A stretch of 38,114 nucleotides of DNA from Planctomycetaceae bacterium (lineage in GTDB: Bacteria > Planctomycetota > Planctomycetia > Planctomycetales > Planctomycetaceae). Made by a program: the position numbers and the translations under genes. The notes beneath the pieces are model-generated. The model was not told the DNA's origin. It saw only the letters and a program-made list of their open reading frames with translations, and did no database searches. The stretch is taken from assembly GCA_021732845.1 (NCBI GenBank), contig JAKFUF010000104.1, positions 1 to 38,114 on the forward strand, in the 5' to 3' direction. This document shows, piece by piece, positions 18,702-26,373 of the stretch. Numbering within the stretch: position 1 is the first letter of the stretch; the number at the start of each line of letters is the position of its first letter.

Positions 18702-19847
18702 CTACTTCGTCAGAATTGGCAATTCCGTGTTGGATGCCTGGTTGCTTTTCGGCGCGAATGACTGCAGGGCGTAAAGCTGATGGGGTTCATCCCGCCGCAC
18801 CAGCGGCGCCTCCACCATTTCGCCCTTCGACTTCGGCGGGCCCAAGAGCACGGATTTCGCGGTCTGCCACAGCCCCGCCAGCGACCCGAAGGTCTGCGAG
18901 ACGGCCGTCGGCTCATAGCCACAGTGAACCATGCAGTCCTTGCATTTCACGTTGCCGCTTTGCCGGCCGTAGCGCTCCCATTCGGTGGTTTCCAGCAGCT
19001 CCTTGAAGCTGGAAACATAGCCTTCCTGCAGCAGGTAGCACGGCTTCTGCCAGCCGAAAATGTTGTAGGTGGGGTTGCCCCACGGCGTGCAGTCGAGGTT
19101 CCACTTCCCCTGCAGGAACATCAGGAACAGCGGCGACTGGTTGAACTTCCAGCGCTTGGAGGCGTTGTGCAGCAGCCGGCGAAACAGGCTTTCCGTCTGC
19201 GCCCGCGGCAGAAAGTGTTCCTGGTCGGGGGCTTTCTCGTAGCTGTAGCCGGGCGAGAGCATCATCCCTTCGACGCCCAGGTCCATCATGTCGTCAAAGA
19301 ACCGCCGCAGTTCGGCCGGTTCGGAGGTGTTGAACAGCGTCGTATTGGTGGTCACGCGGAAGCCCGCCTTCACCGCCGCGGCGATCGCCCGCGCGGCGAT
19401 GTCGTAGGTGCCCTCGCGGCAGACCGAGCGGTCGTGCTCTTCCTTCGGCCCGTCCATATGGACCGAGAACGACAGGTACTTGGAGGGTTTGAATTTGGGC
19501 AGGTGCTTTTCGAGCAGCAGCGCGTTGGTACAGAGGTAAATGTACTTCTTGCGGGCGACCAGCCCCTCCACGATCTCGCCAATCTGTGGATGCAGCAGTG
19601 GCTCACCGCCGGGAATCGAAACCATCGGCGCGCCGCATTCATCCACCGCCTTGAAGCAGTCTTCCGGGCTCAGATTCTTCCGCAGAATATCCGCCGGGTA
19701 TTGAATCTTTCCACAGCCGGCACAGGCCAGGTTGCAGCGGAACAGTGGCTCCAGCATCAGCACGACCGGGTACCGCTTCACACCGCGCAGCTTCTTGCCC
19801 AGCACATAACTGGCAACAGTCCACATCTGCGACAAAGGCACACCCAT
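18702..19847 (-). CDS. hpnH: HpnH, adenosyl-hopene synthase (radical SAM)
   Basis: This 381-residue radical SAM protein makes adenosylhopene from diploptene, the first step in extending hopanoids to bacteriohopane polyols at the inner membrane. It has the cluster motif [14 protein letters not shown] (Cx3Cx2C, about residue 40), [13 protein letters not shown], and the HpnH C-terminal (DUF3463) segment [25 protein letters not shown] followed by [31 protein letters not shown] is near-diagnostic for HpnH. The ATG at 19847 has AGGGA eight bases upstream and matches usual HpnH starts (GVPLSQMW); an extension to 19928 has no ribosome binding site. Other hopanoid genes are not in the window. Confidence 0.93.
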   Translation of the reverse strand: MGVPLSQMWTVASYVLGKKLRGVKRYPVVLMLEPLFRCNLACAGCGKIQYPADILRKNLSPEDCFKAVDECGAPMVSIPGGEPLLHPQIGEIVEGLVARKKYIYLCTNALLLEKHLPKFKPSKYLSFSVHMDGPKEEHDRSVCREGTYDIAARAIAAAVKAGFRVTTNTTLFNTSEPAELRRFFDDMMDLGVEGMMLSPGYSYEKAPDQEHFLPRAQTESLFRRLLHNASKRWKFNQSPLFLMFLQGKWNLDCTPWGNPTYNIFGWQKPCYLLQEGYVSSFKELLETTEWERYGRQSGNVKCKDCMVHCGYEPTAVSQTFGSLAGLWQTAKSVLLGPPKSKGEMVEAPLVRRDEPHQLYALQSFAPKSNQASNTELPILTK

Positions 19848-19962
19848 GCTGTCATCCCTGCGGGTCTTGAACAATCCATTGCGATGCAGAGGCCGGTTCG
19901 GTCTCCGCAAATCATCGAGTTTCGCCATCCGGAAACGGCCAACTCTCGGCTACATATCAGGT

Positions 19963-21174
19963 TTATTCCTCACTGTCAGCGTCAAGTTCCTCATCGGATT
20001 CCGACAGTGTTCCGGACATGGGGTGGCGCAGCCGCATGGGCCGGACTGGCGGGGCGATGGTGGGGGCCAGCCCTGCTCCGGCGACGCCATGCCGCAGCAC
20101 ATCCACCACGTATTGCATGTCGGCCGTCAACGGGGCTTCATGCGTATCCAACACCCGCAGGATGGGGTGCAAAAACTGGAGGACGTTCGCGTGCAGTGCC
20201 TGGCGGTACAAGACGGGCCGGTCCGGTTCGCCGCTGAGGTCGCAGATTTCGCTGAGCATCAACTGGCAGGCCGGGCTGTAAAACTCATCGGCGACGACCG
20301 GGTGACCAATCCCCGCCATATGCACCCGGATCTGGTGCAGCCGGCCCGTCACCGGACGGCAGCGGACCAGCGTGTGGTTTTTAAAGCGTTCGACGACTTC
20401 AAACCGGGTTCTGGAAGCACGGGGGGCAATGGCATTGGGGGCGGTCGACATGCGGATGGTGCTGCCGCACGGGCTGTTGCCGATGTGCAGCTTGACCTCG
20501 CCCTCGTCTGGCTCCACGATCCCATGCACCAGTGTCAGATACGCTTTCGAGACCCGGCTTTCCTGAAAATGGATCGACAGTTTGCGGTGGGCCAGATGAT
20601 CTTTGGTGAGCACGATGACACCGCTGGTGAGGCGGTCCAGGCGGTGGACCACGCCTGGCCGGATCAACCCCTTCAGAGGGGTTTGCTGGTCGAAATGTGC
20701 CTGCAGGCGGTTGGCGAGTGAGCCGGTGGAATACTGACCACAGGGATGCACGACGAGGTCCGCCGGCTTGTTGATGACAATGAGCCACGGGTCTTCGTGG
20801 ATGATGTCAATCGGCGAGTCATCGGAGGGCAGGAGATTGTCGGGCGGATCGACCAGCCGCACATGAACGGTTTGCCCCTTGTAGACGCGGTCATCCGTGT
20901 CGGCGACCGTCCCTTCGATTCGCACCAGACCCGCCCGCACGAGCCGCTGCATGCGGAACGGGGTGTAGTTGCGGAAATGCCGAGTCAGAAACGTGTCGAT
21001 TCGCACGCCATGCAGGTAGTTCTCGACCACCAGGTCGGCTGCATGGTGCGCGCTGCGGTCGGAATCCGCGGCGCATGCCGACGATGGGCGAAGCGTGGTG
21101 CCGGGCACGGCACCCTCCAGGCCAACAGGAGCGGCCAACAGGCCGAGATTGGACGGACCGAGATCGGGCGGCAT
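19963..21174 (-). CDS. RluA-family 23S rRNA pseudouridine synthase (RluD-like)
   Basis: The 403-residue protein has an S4 RNA-binding domain (YLHGVRIDTFLTRHF...MQRLVRAGLVRIEG, about residues 55-100). The RluA catalytic domain follows, with active-site GVVHRLDRLTSGVIVLTK (the Asp in HRLDR is the catalytic nucleophile) and VTGRLHQIRVHMAGIGHPVVAD. This layout matches RluC/RluD, which isomerise uridines in 23S rRNA. The N-terminal 45 residues and the acidic C-terminal tail (ESDEELDADSEE) are extras. The ATG at 21174 is chosen; a TTG at 21216 overlapping the infC stop (TTGA) is an alternative that would allow translational coupling. It is evidently co-transcribed with infC. Confidence 0.88.
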   Translation of the reverse strand: MPPDLGPSNLGLLAAPVGLEGAVPGTTLRPSSACAADSDRSAHHAADLVVENYLHGVRIDTFLTRHFRNYTPFRMQRLVRAGLVRIEGTVADTDDRVYKGQTVHVRLVDPPDNLLPSDDSPIDIIHEDPWLIVINKPADLVVHPCGQYSTGSLANRLQAHFDQQTPLKGLIRPGVVHRLDRLTSGVIVLTKDHLAHRKLSIHFQESRVSKAYLTLVHGIVEPDEGEVKLHIGNSPCGSTIRMSTAPNAIAPRASRTRFEVVERFKNHTLVRCRPVTGRLHQIRVHMAGIGHPVVADEFYSPACQLMLSEICDLSGEPDRPVLYRQALHANVLQFLHPILRVLDTHEAPLTADMQYVVDVLRHGVAGAGLAPTIAPPVRPMRLRHPMSGTLSESDEELDADSEE

Positions 21175-21212
21175 GGCGTCCAGCACGGGAGCACAAGTGG
21201 CGGCTGGAGGAA

Positions 21213-21716
21213 TCAACGCTTCGTCAAAATCGCGGTCATGCTCCGGCCTTCCATGCTCGGAGATTTTTCGACTTTGGCGATGTCTTCCATGGAAACGATG
21301 ATCGCGGCGACCATTTCGCGGACGCGGTCGACGTGGGCCATTTCACGGCCCTTGAACATCACGTTGACCTTCACCTTGTCGCCTTCAGCGAGGAAGCCAC
21401 GCGCCTGCTTGACCTTGAAGTCAATGTCATGACTGTCGGTCTTGGGGTGCAGACGGATTTCCTTCAACTGGATCTGCTTGGGACGCACGGCGTCCTTCTT
21501 CTTCTTGTTCTGTTCGTATTTGAACTTTCCGTAGTCCATGATGCGGCATACGGGGGGACGCTCTTCCGAGGCGACTTCCACCAGATCGAGATCTGCCTGC
21601 CGGGCCAGTTCCAAAGCCTCGGTGGTCGGCATCGCGCCCAGCATCACTCCTGTTTGAGTCACCACACGCACCGGCGTGATGCGAATCTGTTCGTTGATCC
21701 GATGTGACGTTTCGAT
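21213..21716 (-). CDS. infC: Translation initiation factor IF-3, AUC start
   Basis: This 167-residue protein is IF-3, which binds the 30S subunit, prevents premature joining of 50S and checks the start codon. N-terminal domain: [62 protein letters not shown]-terminal domain: [47 protein letters not shown]. No ATG, GTG or TTG lies near the family's usual start, but an ATC at 21716 has AAGGA seven bases upstream and gives the expected length. IF-3 genes are known for AUU/AUC-type starts that let IF-3 repress its own synthesis. An ATG at 21848 would add 44 unrelated residues. The usual followers rpmI and rplT are absent; a pseudouridine synthase gene comes next. Confidence 0.93.
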   Translation of the reverse strand: METSHRINEQIRITPVRVVTQTGVMLGAMPTTEALELARQADLDLVEVASEERPPVCRIMDYGKFKYEQNKKKKDAVRPKQIQLKEIRLHPKTDSHDIDFKVKQARGFLAEGDKVKVNVMFKGREMAHVDRVREMVAAIIVSMEDIAKVEKSPSMEGRSMTAILTKR

Positions 21717-21728
21717 TGTTCTTTCCTT
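21714..21728 (-). promoter_or_regulatory. infC ribosome binding site and AUC start codon
   Basis: On the minus strand AAGGA (21728-21724) is followed by AAGAACA and then ATC (21716-21714). Spacing of seven bases is ideal. This decides the start of infC and predicts feedback control by IF-3 through start-codon discrimination. Confidence 0.75.
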
Positions 21729-21772
21729 TTCTGTTGGGGAATCCGCTCCAGCCCATGCACCCACAGCATGTC

Positions 21773-21798
21773 CCGAGCGGCAGTTCGTGCCGCCTCGG
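21773..21798 (-). promoter_or_regulatory. Hairpin in the infC leader
   Basis: CCGAGGCGGCA and TGCCGCTCGG form a GC-rich hairpin with one bulge and a short CGAAC loop in the predicted infC leader, about 57 bases before the start. No T-run follows. It may influence leader stability or folding; a specific attenuation mechanism is not shown. Confidence 0.4.
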
Positions 21799-21835
21799 TC
21801 AGGGCGCAACCTCCCCCCGACCGACGCATCCTGTA

Positions 21836-21864
21836 TTCTTAACGCCAATTCAGGCCGCCGTCAA
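21836..21864 (-). promoter_or_regulatory. Predicted sigma70-type promoter of infC
   Basis: On the minus strand TTGACG (-35, 21864-21859), a 17-base spacer and TAAGAA (-10, 21841-21836) are present. Transcription would begin near 21829, giving a leader of about 112 bases. The left end of the insertion sequence lies 36 bases upstream of the -35 box. Confidence 0.5.
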
Positions 21865-21899
21865 TTGCACTGTCGGCGTGGTGTCACGGCTTCACGGCT

Positions 21900-21917
21900 G
21901 GGTGCATAACCGGCTTT
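21900..21917 (+). repeat. Left terminal inverted repeat of the ISKra4 element
   Basis: This 18-base end matches the right end at 23721-23738 in inverted orientation with one mismatch (fifth base, G versus C). It is directly preceded by the duplicated target TCACGGCT. Confidence 0.8.
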
Positions 21918-21996
21918 ACGCCGGAATCTGGATAGTTTAAATGGGTCTGTGGGAAATCGGCAAAACTCGGAACCCAAGCTCAAGGAGGGGCTGAAG

Positions 21997-22380
21997 ATGG
22001 CGCGAGAGGTTACAGCTCAAGTGGAGCGGGCGGAGTTGCGGCAGGCGGCGAAGGATGCGGGGCGGAGATTTGTGAATCTGGCCTTCCCCGACGGTGTTGG
22101 CGATGAAATGGATTTCCATTCCATGGAGGACATGGCGGGTGAGGCGGTTCGCGGGGTGATGCAGGGGTTCGCGCGGGAGGCCCTGTGGACCCAGGCCCAG
22201 AACTTCGGAACCTCCCAACCCTGCCCTGGCTGTGGCGCGGACTGCGAGGTGGACTGGAGCGACCGGACGCTTCAGTCCCGCTACGGTGACATCACCGTGC
22301 CCGAGCCCAAGTGTCACTGCACCCGCTGCAAGCGGGATTTTTTTCCCTCAGCGGCTGCTGTTGAAACTGGACGGACATGA
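21997..22380 (+). CDS. ISKra4 transposase, N-terminal frame
   Basis: This frame begins at an ATG with AGGAGG eight bases upstream and codes for the N-terminal part of the transposase: a helical region (EVTAQVERAELRQAAKDAGRRF), MDFHSMEDMAGEAVRGVMQGF, and a zinc ribbon CPGCGADCEVDW...PKCHCTRCKRDFFP. The natural continuation, QRLLLKLDGHEVSP, lies in the +1 frame. At 22338-22344 there is a run of seven T; with six, the frames would join as KRDFFPQRLLL. In its own frame the protein stops at 22380 after about ten unrelated residues. Either a one-base insertion broke the gene, or slippage at the T-run joins the frames. Confidence 0.8.
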   Translation: MAREVTAQVERAELRQAAKDAGRRFVNLAFPDGVGDEMDFHSMEDMAGEAVRGVMQGFAREALWTQAQNFGTSQPCPGCGADCEVDWSDRTLQSRYGDITVPEPKCHCTRCKRDFFPSAAAVETGRT

Positions 22381-23716
22381 AGTCAGCCCCAGCGTGCTGA
22401 ACAAGGTGGTGACGGCGGGTGGGGAATGCACCTCGTATGACCGGGCCTCCAAGCTGCTGCGTGTGATGTCGGACGTGAAACTCAGCGCGATGCAGGTTTC
22501 GCGGCTCACTGGTGAGATTGGGGAAGAACTTCGGGTGGCACGGGATCTGAAGGCCGTGCAGCATCGCGAGGGCCGGCTGTCCTCCGCAGCGCAGACACCC
22601 GTGCCGATCGCGTGCGTCCAGGTGGACGGCGGACGGATTCGGACGCGCCAAGCCGATGCCGCGCCTGGCGTCCATGATCCGGCGTGGAAGGAAAGCAAGG
22701 CCGCCTGTTTGTGGCGGATGGATGGGAAAACCTTCACCGAAGATCCGCACCCGGAACTGCCCAAGTGCTTTCGAAGCATCAAGCATGTGAAACGGCTGGT
22801 GCGGGAGATCAAGAACGCGTCCTCGCCGCACGCCGACCGCCCCAAGGCGTCGGACAAGGATTCCTCCGGGCTGCCCAAGCGGTTGCGGAAGCGGTCGAAG
22901 GAGGCTCTGGAGAAGCGGCTCTGGCCGCCGCAGAGAAAGTTTCGCACGGTGGTCGCCACGCTGCGCGATGTGCATCGGTTCGGCCCGCTGGTGGCCGCCG
23001 AAGCGCAGCACCGTGGATTCTACGAAGCCACGCGGCAGGTCTTTCTGGGCGACGGCGATCACAAAAACTGGACCATCCACAAGCTCCATTTTCCAAAATT
23101 CGTGGCGGTGACCGACTTCGTGCATGTGACATCGTATCTGTACGAAGCCGCCGGAGCGGTCACCAACTCCTTCGCGGCGCAGTGGGAACAATACATCGGG
23201 TGGGCCACCGACTGCTGGCAGGGCCGGATCGAAAAGGTTCTGGAGCAGATGGATGATTGGACCGCGCGGCTGGAGCCTGTGACCGGTGCCGCCGCAGCGA
23301 CGCCGACAGACGCGTCCGCGTCGTCGGGCACACTCCCACACGATGAAACCGGGAGCGCGACTGAAGGCTCATCACACGTGCCAGAGGCCGATGAGCGGAA
23401 GGAGGATTCCAGGCCATGCGCGGTCCTTGCCCGCTGCCTCACGTATCTGCGAAACAACCAGCCACGGATGAATTATCCGAGCTACCGAACGCAGGGCCTG
23501 CCGGTCAACAGTTGCCTGATCGAGTCCACGATCAAGCAGCTCAACCAGCGGGTGAAGGGCAGCGAGAAGTTCTGGTCACGGCCCGACAGTGCGGAAGCCA
23601 TCCTGCAGGTCAGGGCCGCGCTCCTCTGTGATGATAACCGCCTGAGCCGCCACATCTTCTCGCGCCCGGGCCGGCAGTTCCGCCGCCGCCCAAAGCCTGT
23701 AAAATGCCTAATATGA
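22232..23716 (+). CDS. ISKra4 transposase, catalytic frame
   Basis: The second frame carries the catalytic domain. From the T-run at 22344 onward it encodes LLLKLDGHEVSPSVLNKVVTAGG and continues to a stop at 23716. DDE residues are intact: Asp in CVQVDGGRIRTR, Asp in VAVTDFVHVTSYLYEAAG and Glu in NSCLIESTIKQLNQRVKGSEKFW. The last motif and its spacing match ISKra4-family transposases. The open part before about 22340 is an out-of-phase overlap with the N-terminal frame, so the listed first codon is probably not a real start. A joined product would be about 573 residues. The domain shows no other damage, so recent activity is possible. Confidence 0.82.
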   Translation: MARTARWTGATGRFSPATVTSPCPSPSVTAPAASGIFFPQRLLLKLDGHEVSPSVLNKVVTAGGECTSYDRASKLLRVMSDVKLSAMQVSRLTGEIGEELRVARDLKAVQHREGRLSSAAQTPVPIACVQVDGGRIRTRQADAAPGVHDPAWKESKAACLWRMDGKTFTEDPHPELPKCFRSIKHVKRLVREIKNASSPHADRPKASDKDSSGLPKRLRKRSKEALEKRLWPPQRKFRTVVATLRDVHRFGPLVAAEAQHRGFYEATRQVFLGDGDHKNWTIHKLHFPKFVAVTDFVHVTSYLYEAAGAVTNSFAAQWEQYIGWATDCWQGRIEKVLEQMDDWTARLEPVTGAAAATPTDASASSGTLPHDETGSATEGSSHVPEADERKEDSRPCAVLARCLTYLRNNQPRMNYPSYRTQGLPVNSCLIESTIKQLNQRVKGSEKFWSRPDSAEAILQVRAALLCDDNRLSRHIFSRPGRQFRRRPKPVKCLI

Positions 23717-23720
23717 AGTC

Positions 23721-23738
23721 AAAGCCGGTTATGGACCC
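23721..23738 (-). repeat. Right terminal inverted repeat of the ISKra4 element
   Basis: AAAGCCGGTTATGGACCC is the inverted partner of the left end. It starts five bases after the transposase stop and is followed by one C and the repeated target TCACGGCT. Confidence 0.8.
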
Positions 23739-23854
23739 CTCACGGCTGCATGGCTGGCTGCCACCGGCGGTGTTCCGAAATCTTGTGGCACCCGGTCCCC
23801 TTCGCGGTGTACGCTGAAATGTTGGATGACAAATGCGTGGCGGGGGAGCTTGTA

Positions 23855-24277
23855 ATGTCGCGGCTGGTCTTGATGGCGATGGCGGGGATGGTCCTCTGCC
23901 AGACTCCGCCCTTGCCAGCACAGCCTCCGCCAAGGCCCGCGGTGCCATCGCGACGGGCCTACTCGCCGCCAACCATCGTGATTCGCGAGCGTTATGGCGA
24001 AATTACGGCGCTGTCGGCCTATCCTCCGGCCGCTGGTCCGGCGAATGTGTTTGACGTGCCGCTGCCGCCGTGGGGCTACGGCTATTCCCAAGGTGGCTAT
24101 CCCGGTCCCTACGGGCTGGGGTTTGGCTATGCCTACGGCGGATTTGGCTGGCGCAGCACCTTTGGGTATTACGGGCGTGGCTCCTTCCCGTTTTACCCGT
24201 ATTCGTATCCGTGGGCCGGTTTCGGATACTATCCGGGCATTCTCGGTGGCTATTATGGCCCGTACTTCGGATGGTGA
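23855..24277 (+). CDS. Secreted Gly/Tyr/Pro-rich protein
   Basis: The 140-residue protein starts at an ATG six bases after GGGGGAG. It has a signal peptide (SRLVLMAMAGMVLCQTPPLPAQ) followed by a Pro-rich linker. The C-terminal 75 residues are very rich in Gly, Tyr, Phe and Pro (YGYSQGGYPGPYGLGFGYAY, FGYYPGILGGYYGPYFGW). Such low-complexity sequences occur in envelope or structural proteins; I recognise no domain. An upstream in-frame start at 23750 lies next to the IS end and lacks a ribosome binding site. The insertion sequence ends 117 bases upstream and may have separated the gene from its original promoter. Confidence 0.75.
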   Translation: MSRLVLMAMAGMVLCQTPPLPAQPPPRPAVPSRRAYSPPTIVIRERYGEITALSAYPPAAGPANVFDVPLPPWGYGYSQGGYPGPYGLGFGYAYGGFGWRSTFGYYGRGSFPFYPYSYPWAGFGYYPGILGGYYGPYFGW

Positions 24278-24337
24278 AGGAGCGTTTTTCCACCCTTGGA
24301 ACTGGACCACACACACAGTACTGCCGAAAATGGCCGC

Positions 24338-25495
24338 ATGACGATCGAGTTTCAATGCCCACGCTGCCGCGTGCTGATTCAAGTCGCTGACGATGCGCAG
24401 GGACAAAAGGGATACTGCCCCCAGTGCCAGGGGAAGGTCCGTGTTCCAGCCATCGCGCCCTCGTCGGATTCAACGAATTCCTCCGCCGTCGGCTCCACCT
24501 CTTTCGCCCCGACGGCCATGGCGATCGAGTTTCGCTGTCCACGCTGCACGGCAACCATGCACGCGCCCGCCACGGCTGCGGGACAGAAAGGAAACTGTCC
24601 GCAGTGCGGGGCAAAAGTCCGCGTTCCCGCTCCGGCCATTCATCCCACGCGCGGTGCCCCGCCGCCCATGGGCGGGGAAGCCACGGCCGACTCGTCCGCT
24701 GACTTGCCGGACGTTCAGTTTCAATTGAAAGTCTCGGAACTGACGGCGAAGCAACTGGCCCGCCGCGGCCGTGGCAGCATTCTGCCGCTCATCGTGCCCA
24801 CCCTGTTTGTGCTGGTGTTCGCGGGTGTGGCAGCGTATCTGCTGCGGTCGTTTGGCGACGGACTGTCGGGCAACCTGAACGGAATGCAGATCGAAGACAC
24901 CGAACTGGAAACCGTCCCGCTCGATCCCACGCATGTCGGTAAAAGCAAAACTCTGGCGAAGTGCCTGCGGGACTCTGAAGCCATCGTTGGCACTGGCCCG
25001 ATGTCGCTGCGGTTCAAAGGCAGCAACGGGGTCATGTATGTCCAGCCGCTGGTGACGGAGGATTCCGCCTTCGTTCAGGTCAACCTGTCCCGCCTGCCGG
25101 CCGTGAAGGAGTTCGCCGAAAAGCACCAGGCGGCAATGGAAGCCGCCCGCGCGGCGGAACTCAAGCAGGCGGCCCCTCAATTCCTGCAGGCGATGCAAAA
25201 GCGCTGCAACAGTTTTGACAAGAACGACAAACTGCTGTTCCCCTACCGCAATACGATTGGCGTGGCCTCCCTCGTCCGTGGCTTCGGCTATCACCTCCAG
25301 GCAACCGCCGAGGGCGAAGGCTACCCCTGCATCTCCGAGAGTGAAAACATCGTCTACTTTGCGCTCCCGAAAGGAGTGCAAAAGTTTGTGATCATCGGCC
25401 GCGATGTGCCTGGCGGCGAGAAGTTTCCGGGAAAGATCACGGTCACGGTGACGAAGCCCGCCCCGGTTCCCGTCCGCACCAAGAAAAAGCGCTGA
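24338..25495 (+). CDS. Membrane protein with two N-terminal zinc ribbons
   Basis: This 385-residue protein begins with two tandem zinc ribbons of similar sequence, FQCPRCRVLIQVADDAQGQKGYCPQCQGKVRVPA and FRCPRCTATMHAPATAAGQKGNCPQCGAKVRVPA, each with CxxC...CxxC and a shared GQKG-CPQC-KVRVPA core. They arose by duplication. After a linker a single transmembrane helix, LPLIVPTLFVLVFAGVAAYLL, lies near residue 155. The C-terminal 200 residues are probably periplasmic and unassigned. Planctomycetes have many proteins with this MJ0042-like finger plus one membrane span. The ATG at 24338 starts at the first ribbon; there is no clear ribosome binding site. Confidence 0.8.
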   Translation: MTIEFQCPRCRVLIQVADDAQGQKGYCPQCQGKVRVPAIAPSSDSTNSSAVGSTSFAPTAMAIEFRCPRCTATMHAPATAAGQKGNCPQCGAKVRVPAPAIHPTRGAPPPMGGEATADSSADLPDVQFQLKVSELTAKQLARRGRGSILPLIVPTLFVLVFAGVAAYLLRSFGDGLSGNLNGMQIEDTELETVPLDPTHVGKSKTLAKCLRDSEAIVGTGPMSLRFKGSNGVMYVQPLVTEDSAFVQVNLSRLPAVKEFAEKHQAAMEAARAAELKQAAPQFLQAMQKRCNSFDKNDKLLFPYRNTIGVASLVRGFGYHLQATAEGEGYPCISESENIVYFALPKGVQKFVIIGRDVPGGEKFPGKITVTVTKPAPVPVRTKKKR

Positions 25496-25578
25496 CCGGC
25501 CAAATGCCAGAGGGCGCGACGACTGGTAAGTCTTGCTCGCTCACCGTCACGCCCTGCTGTGCCGCGCTGCTTCAACCG

Positions 25579-26154
25579 TTACTTGCGTGTGCCTTCAAAG
25601 TCGATGTCGATCTTGGCTTCGTCGCCGATGGGGCCGATCTGCGTTTTGTCGAAGCCATAGTCGCTCCGCTTGACCGACAGGGCTGTCGAAAAACCACAGC
25701 GCTTGGTGCCGCGAAATTCAATTTCCGTGCCGCCCTGCAGGTTCAGGGTGATGGACTTCTTCGTGCCGTGCAGGGTGAAGTCGCCAACGACCTCGTAACC
25801 ACCCTTGACCGCCTTGACGCTCGTGCTTTTGAAGTCGATGGTGGGGAACTGCTTGGCGTCGAAGTAGTCCGGCTGGCGCAGATGCTCGTCGCGGGCCTTG
25901 TTGCCGGTGTCGACGCTCTCGGCCTTGATCTTGAAATCAAAGGTCGACTTGGTCGGATCCTGCCGGTCGAGCGAGAAATGACCCTCGATCTCGTTGAAGC
26001 GGCCATGGATCCAACTGATGTCGAGGTGCCGGGCCTTGAAGCTGACGGAGGAATGCACGAGGTCGAAGACATAGTCATCCGCCGCCGTCGCGCTGTTCGC
26101 ACCCAGCGCCAGGGCCAGTGCCGTCACCATCAGGGCTGCGTGAATTCGCCGCAT
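25579..26154 (-). CDS. YceI family periplasmic protein
   Basis: The 191-residue protein has a signal peptide (RRIHAALMVTALALALGANSATAADD, cleavage after ATA) and a YceI lipocalin-like domain. Recognisable stretches are YVFDLVHSSVSFKARHLDISWIHGRFNEIEGHFSLD, DEHLRQPDYFDAKQFPTIDFKSTSV, VGDFTLHGTKKSITL and RSDYGFD. YceI proteins form a beta barrel that binds long polyisoprenoid or similar lipids in the periplasm. AAGGAG seven bases before the ATG at 26154 fixes the start. It is convergent with the zinc-ribbon gene. The dispersed repeat at 26201 lies just upstream, in the probable promoter area. Confidence 0.92.
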   Translation of the reverse strand: MRRIHAALMVTALALALGANSATAADDYVFDLVHSSVSFKARHLDISWIHGRFNEIEGHFSLDRQDPTKSTFDFKIKAESVDTGNKARDEHLRQPDYFDAKQFPTIDFKSTSVKAVKGGYEVVGDFTLHGTKKSITLNLQGGTEIEFRGTKRCGFSTALSVKRSDYGFDKTQIGPIGDEAKIDIDFEGTRK

Positions 26155-26200
26155 GAAATCACTCCTTCTGAACGGGGTCTTGAGGTAAGTCAATTTAATT

Positions 26201-26276
26201 TGCACGATTCCGGCACACCTGTCGCGGATCCGCTCGGCAGGCCTCGCAATCGAGCCGCTGGCGGTGTGCCGGAACC
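26201..26276. repeat. Dispersed palindromic repeat, copy 2
   Basis: It is similar in sequence and orientation to 8917-8992. Here the terminal palindrome is perfect: TTCCGGCACACC (26208-26219) and GGTGTGCCGGAA (26263-26274). Inside lie GCGGATCCGC and a second partial stem. It sits 47 bases upstream of the YceI start, between that gene and the SNF2 stop. Confidence 0.65.
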
Positions 26277-26373
26277 GTGCCGGGAGGCATCGTAGAGGGG
26301 GCGGAGAGGAATGACAAACGATCGCGTGCGCGGAAACAATGCCGACGCGCGTCTGCTCATTGGGGACGAGAAG

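Larger units (their letters stand above)
21900..23738 (+). mobile_element. ISKra4-family insertion sequence
   Basis: The 1.84-kb element is bounded by 18-base terminal inverted repeats with one mismatch, left GGGTGCATAACCGGCTTT and right (reverse complement) GGGTCCATAACCGGCTTT. The flanks share TCACGGCT, at 21892-21899 on the left and 23740-23747 on the right, consistent with an 8-9-base target duplication (one extra C at the right end makes the exact boundary uncertain). Inside is one transposase region in two overlapping frames. GGG ends fit the ISKra4 family. The insertion separates the infC promoter from the Gly/Tyr-rich protein gene and appears to have hit an intergenic site. Confidence 0.85.
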
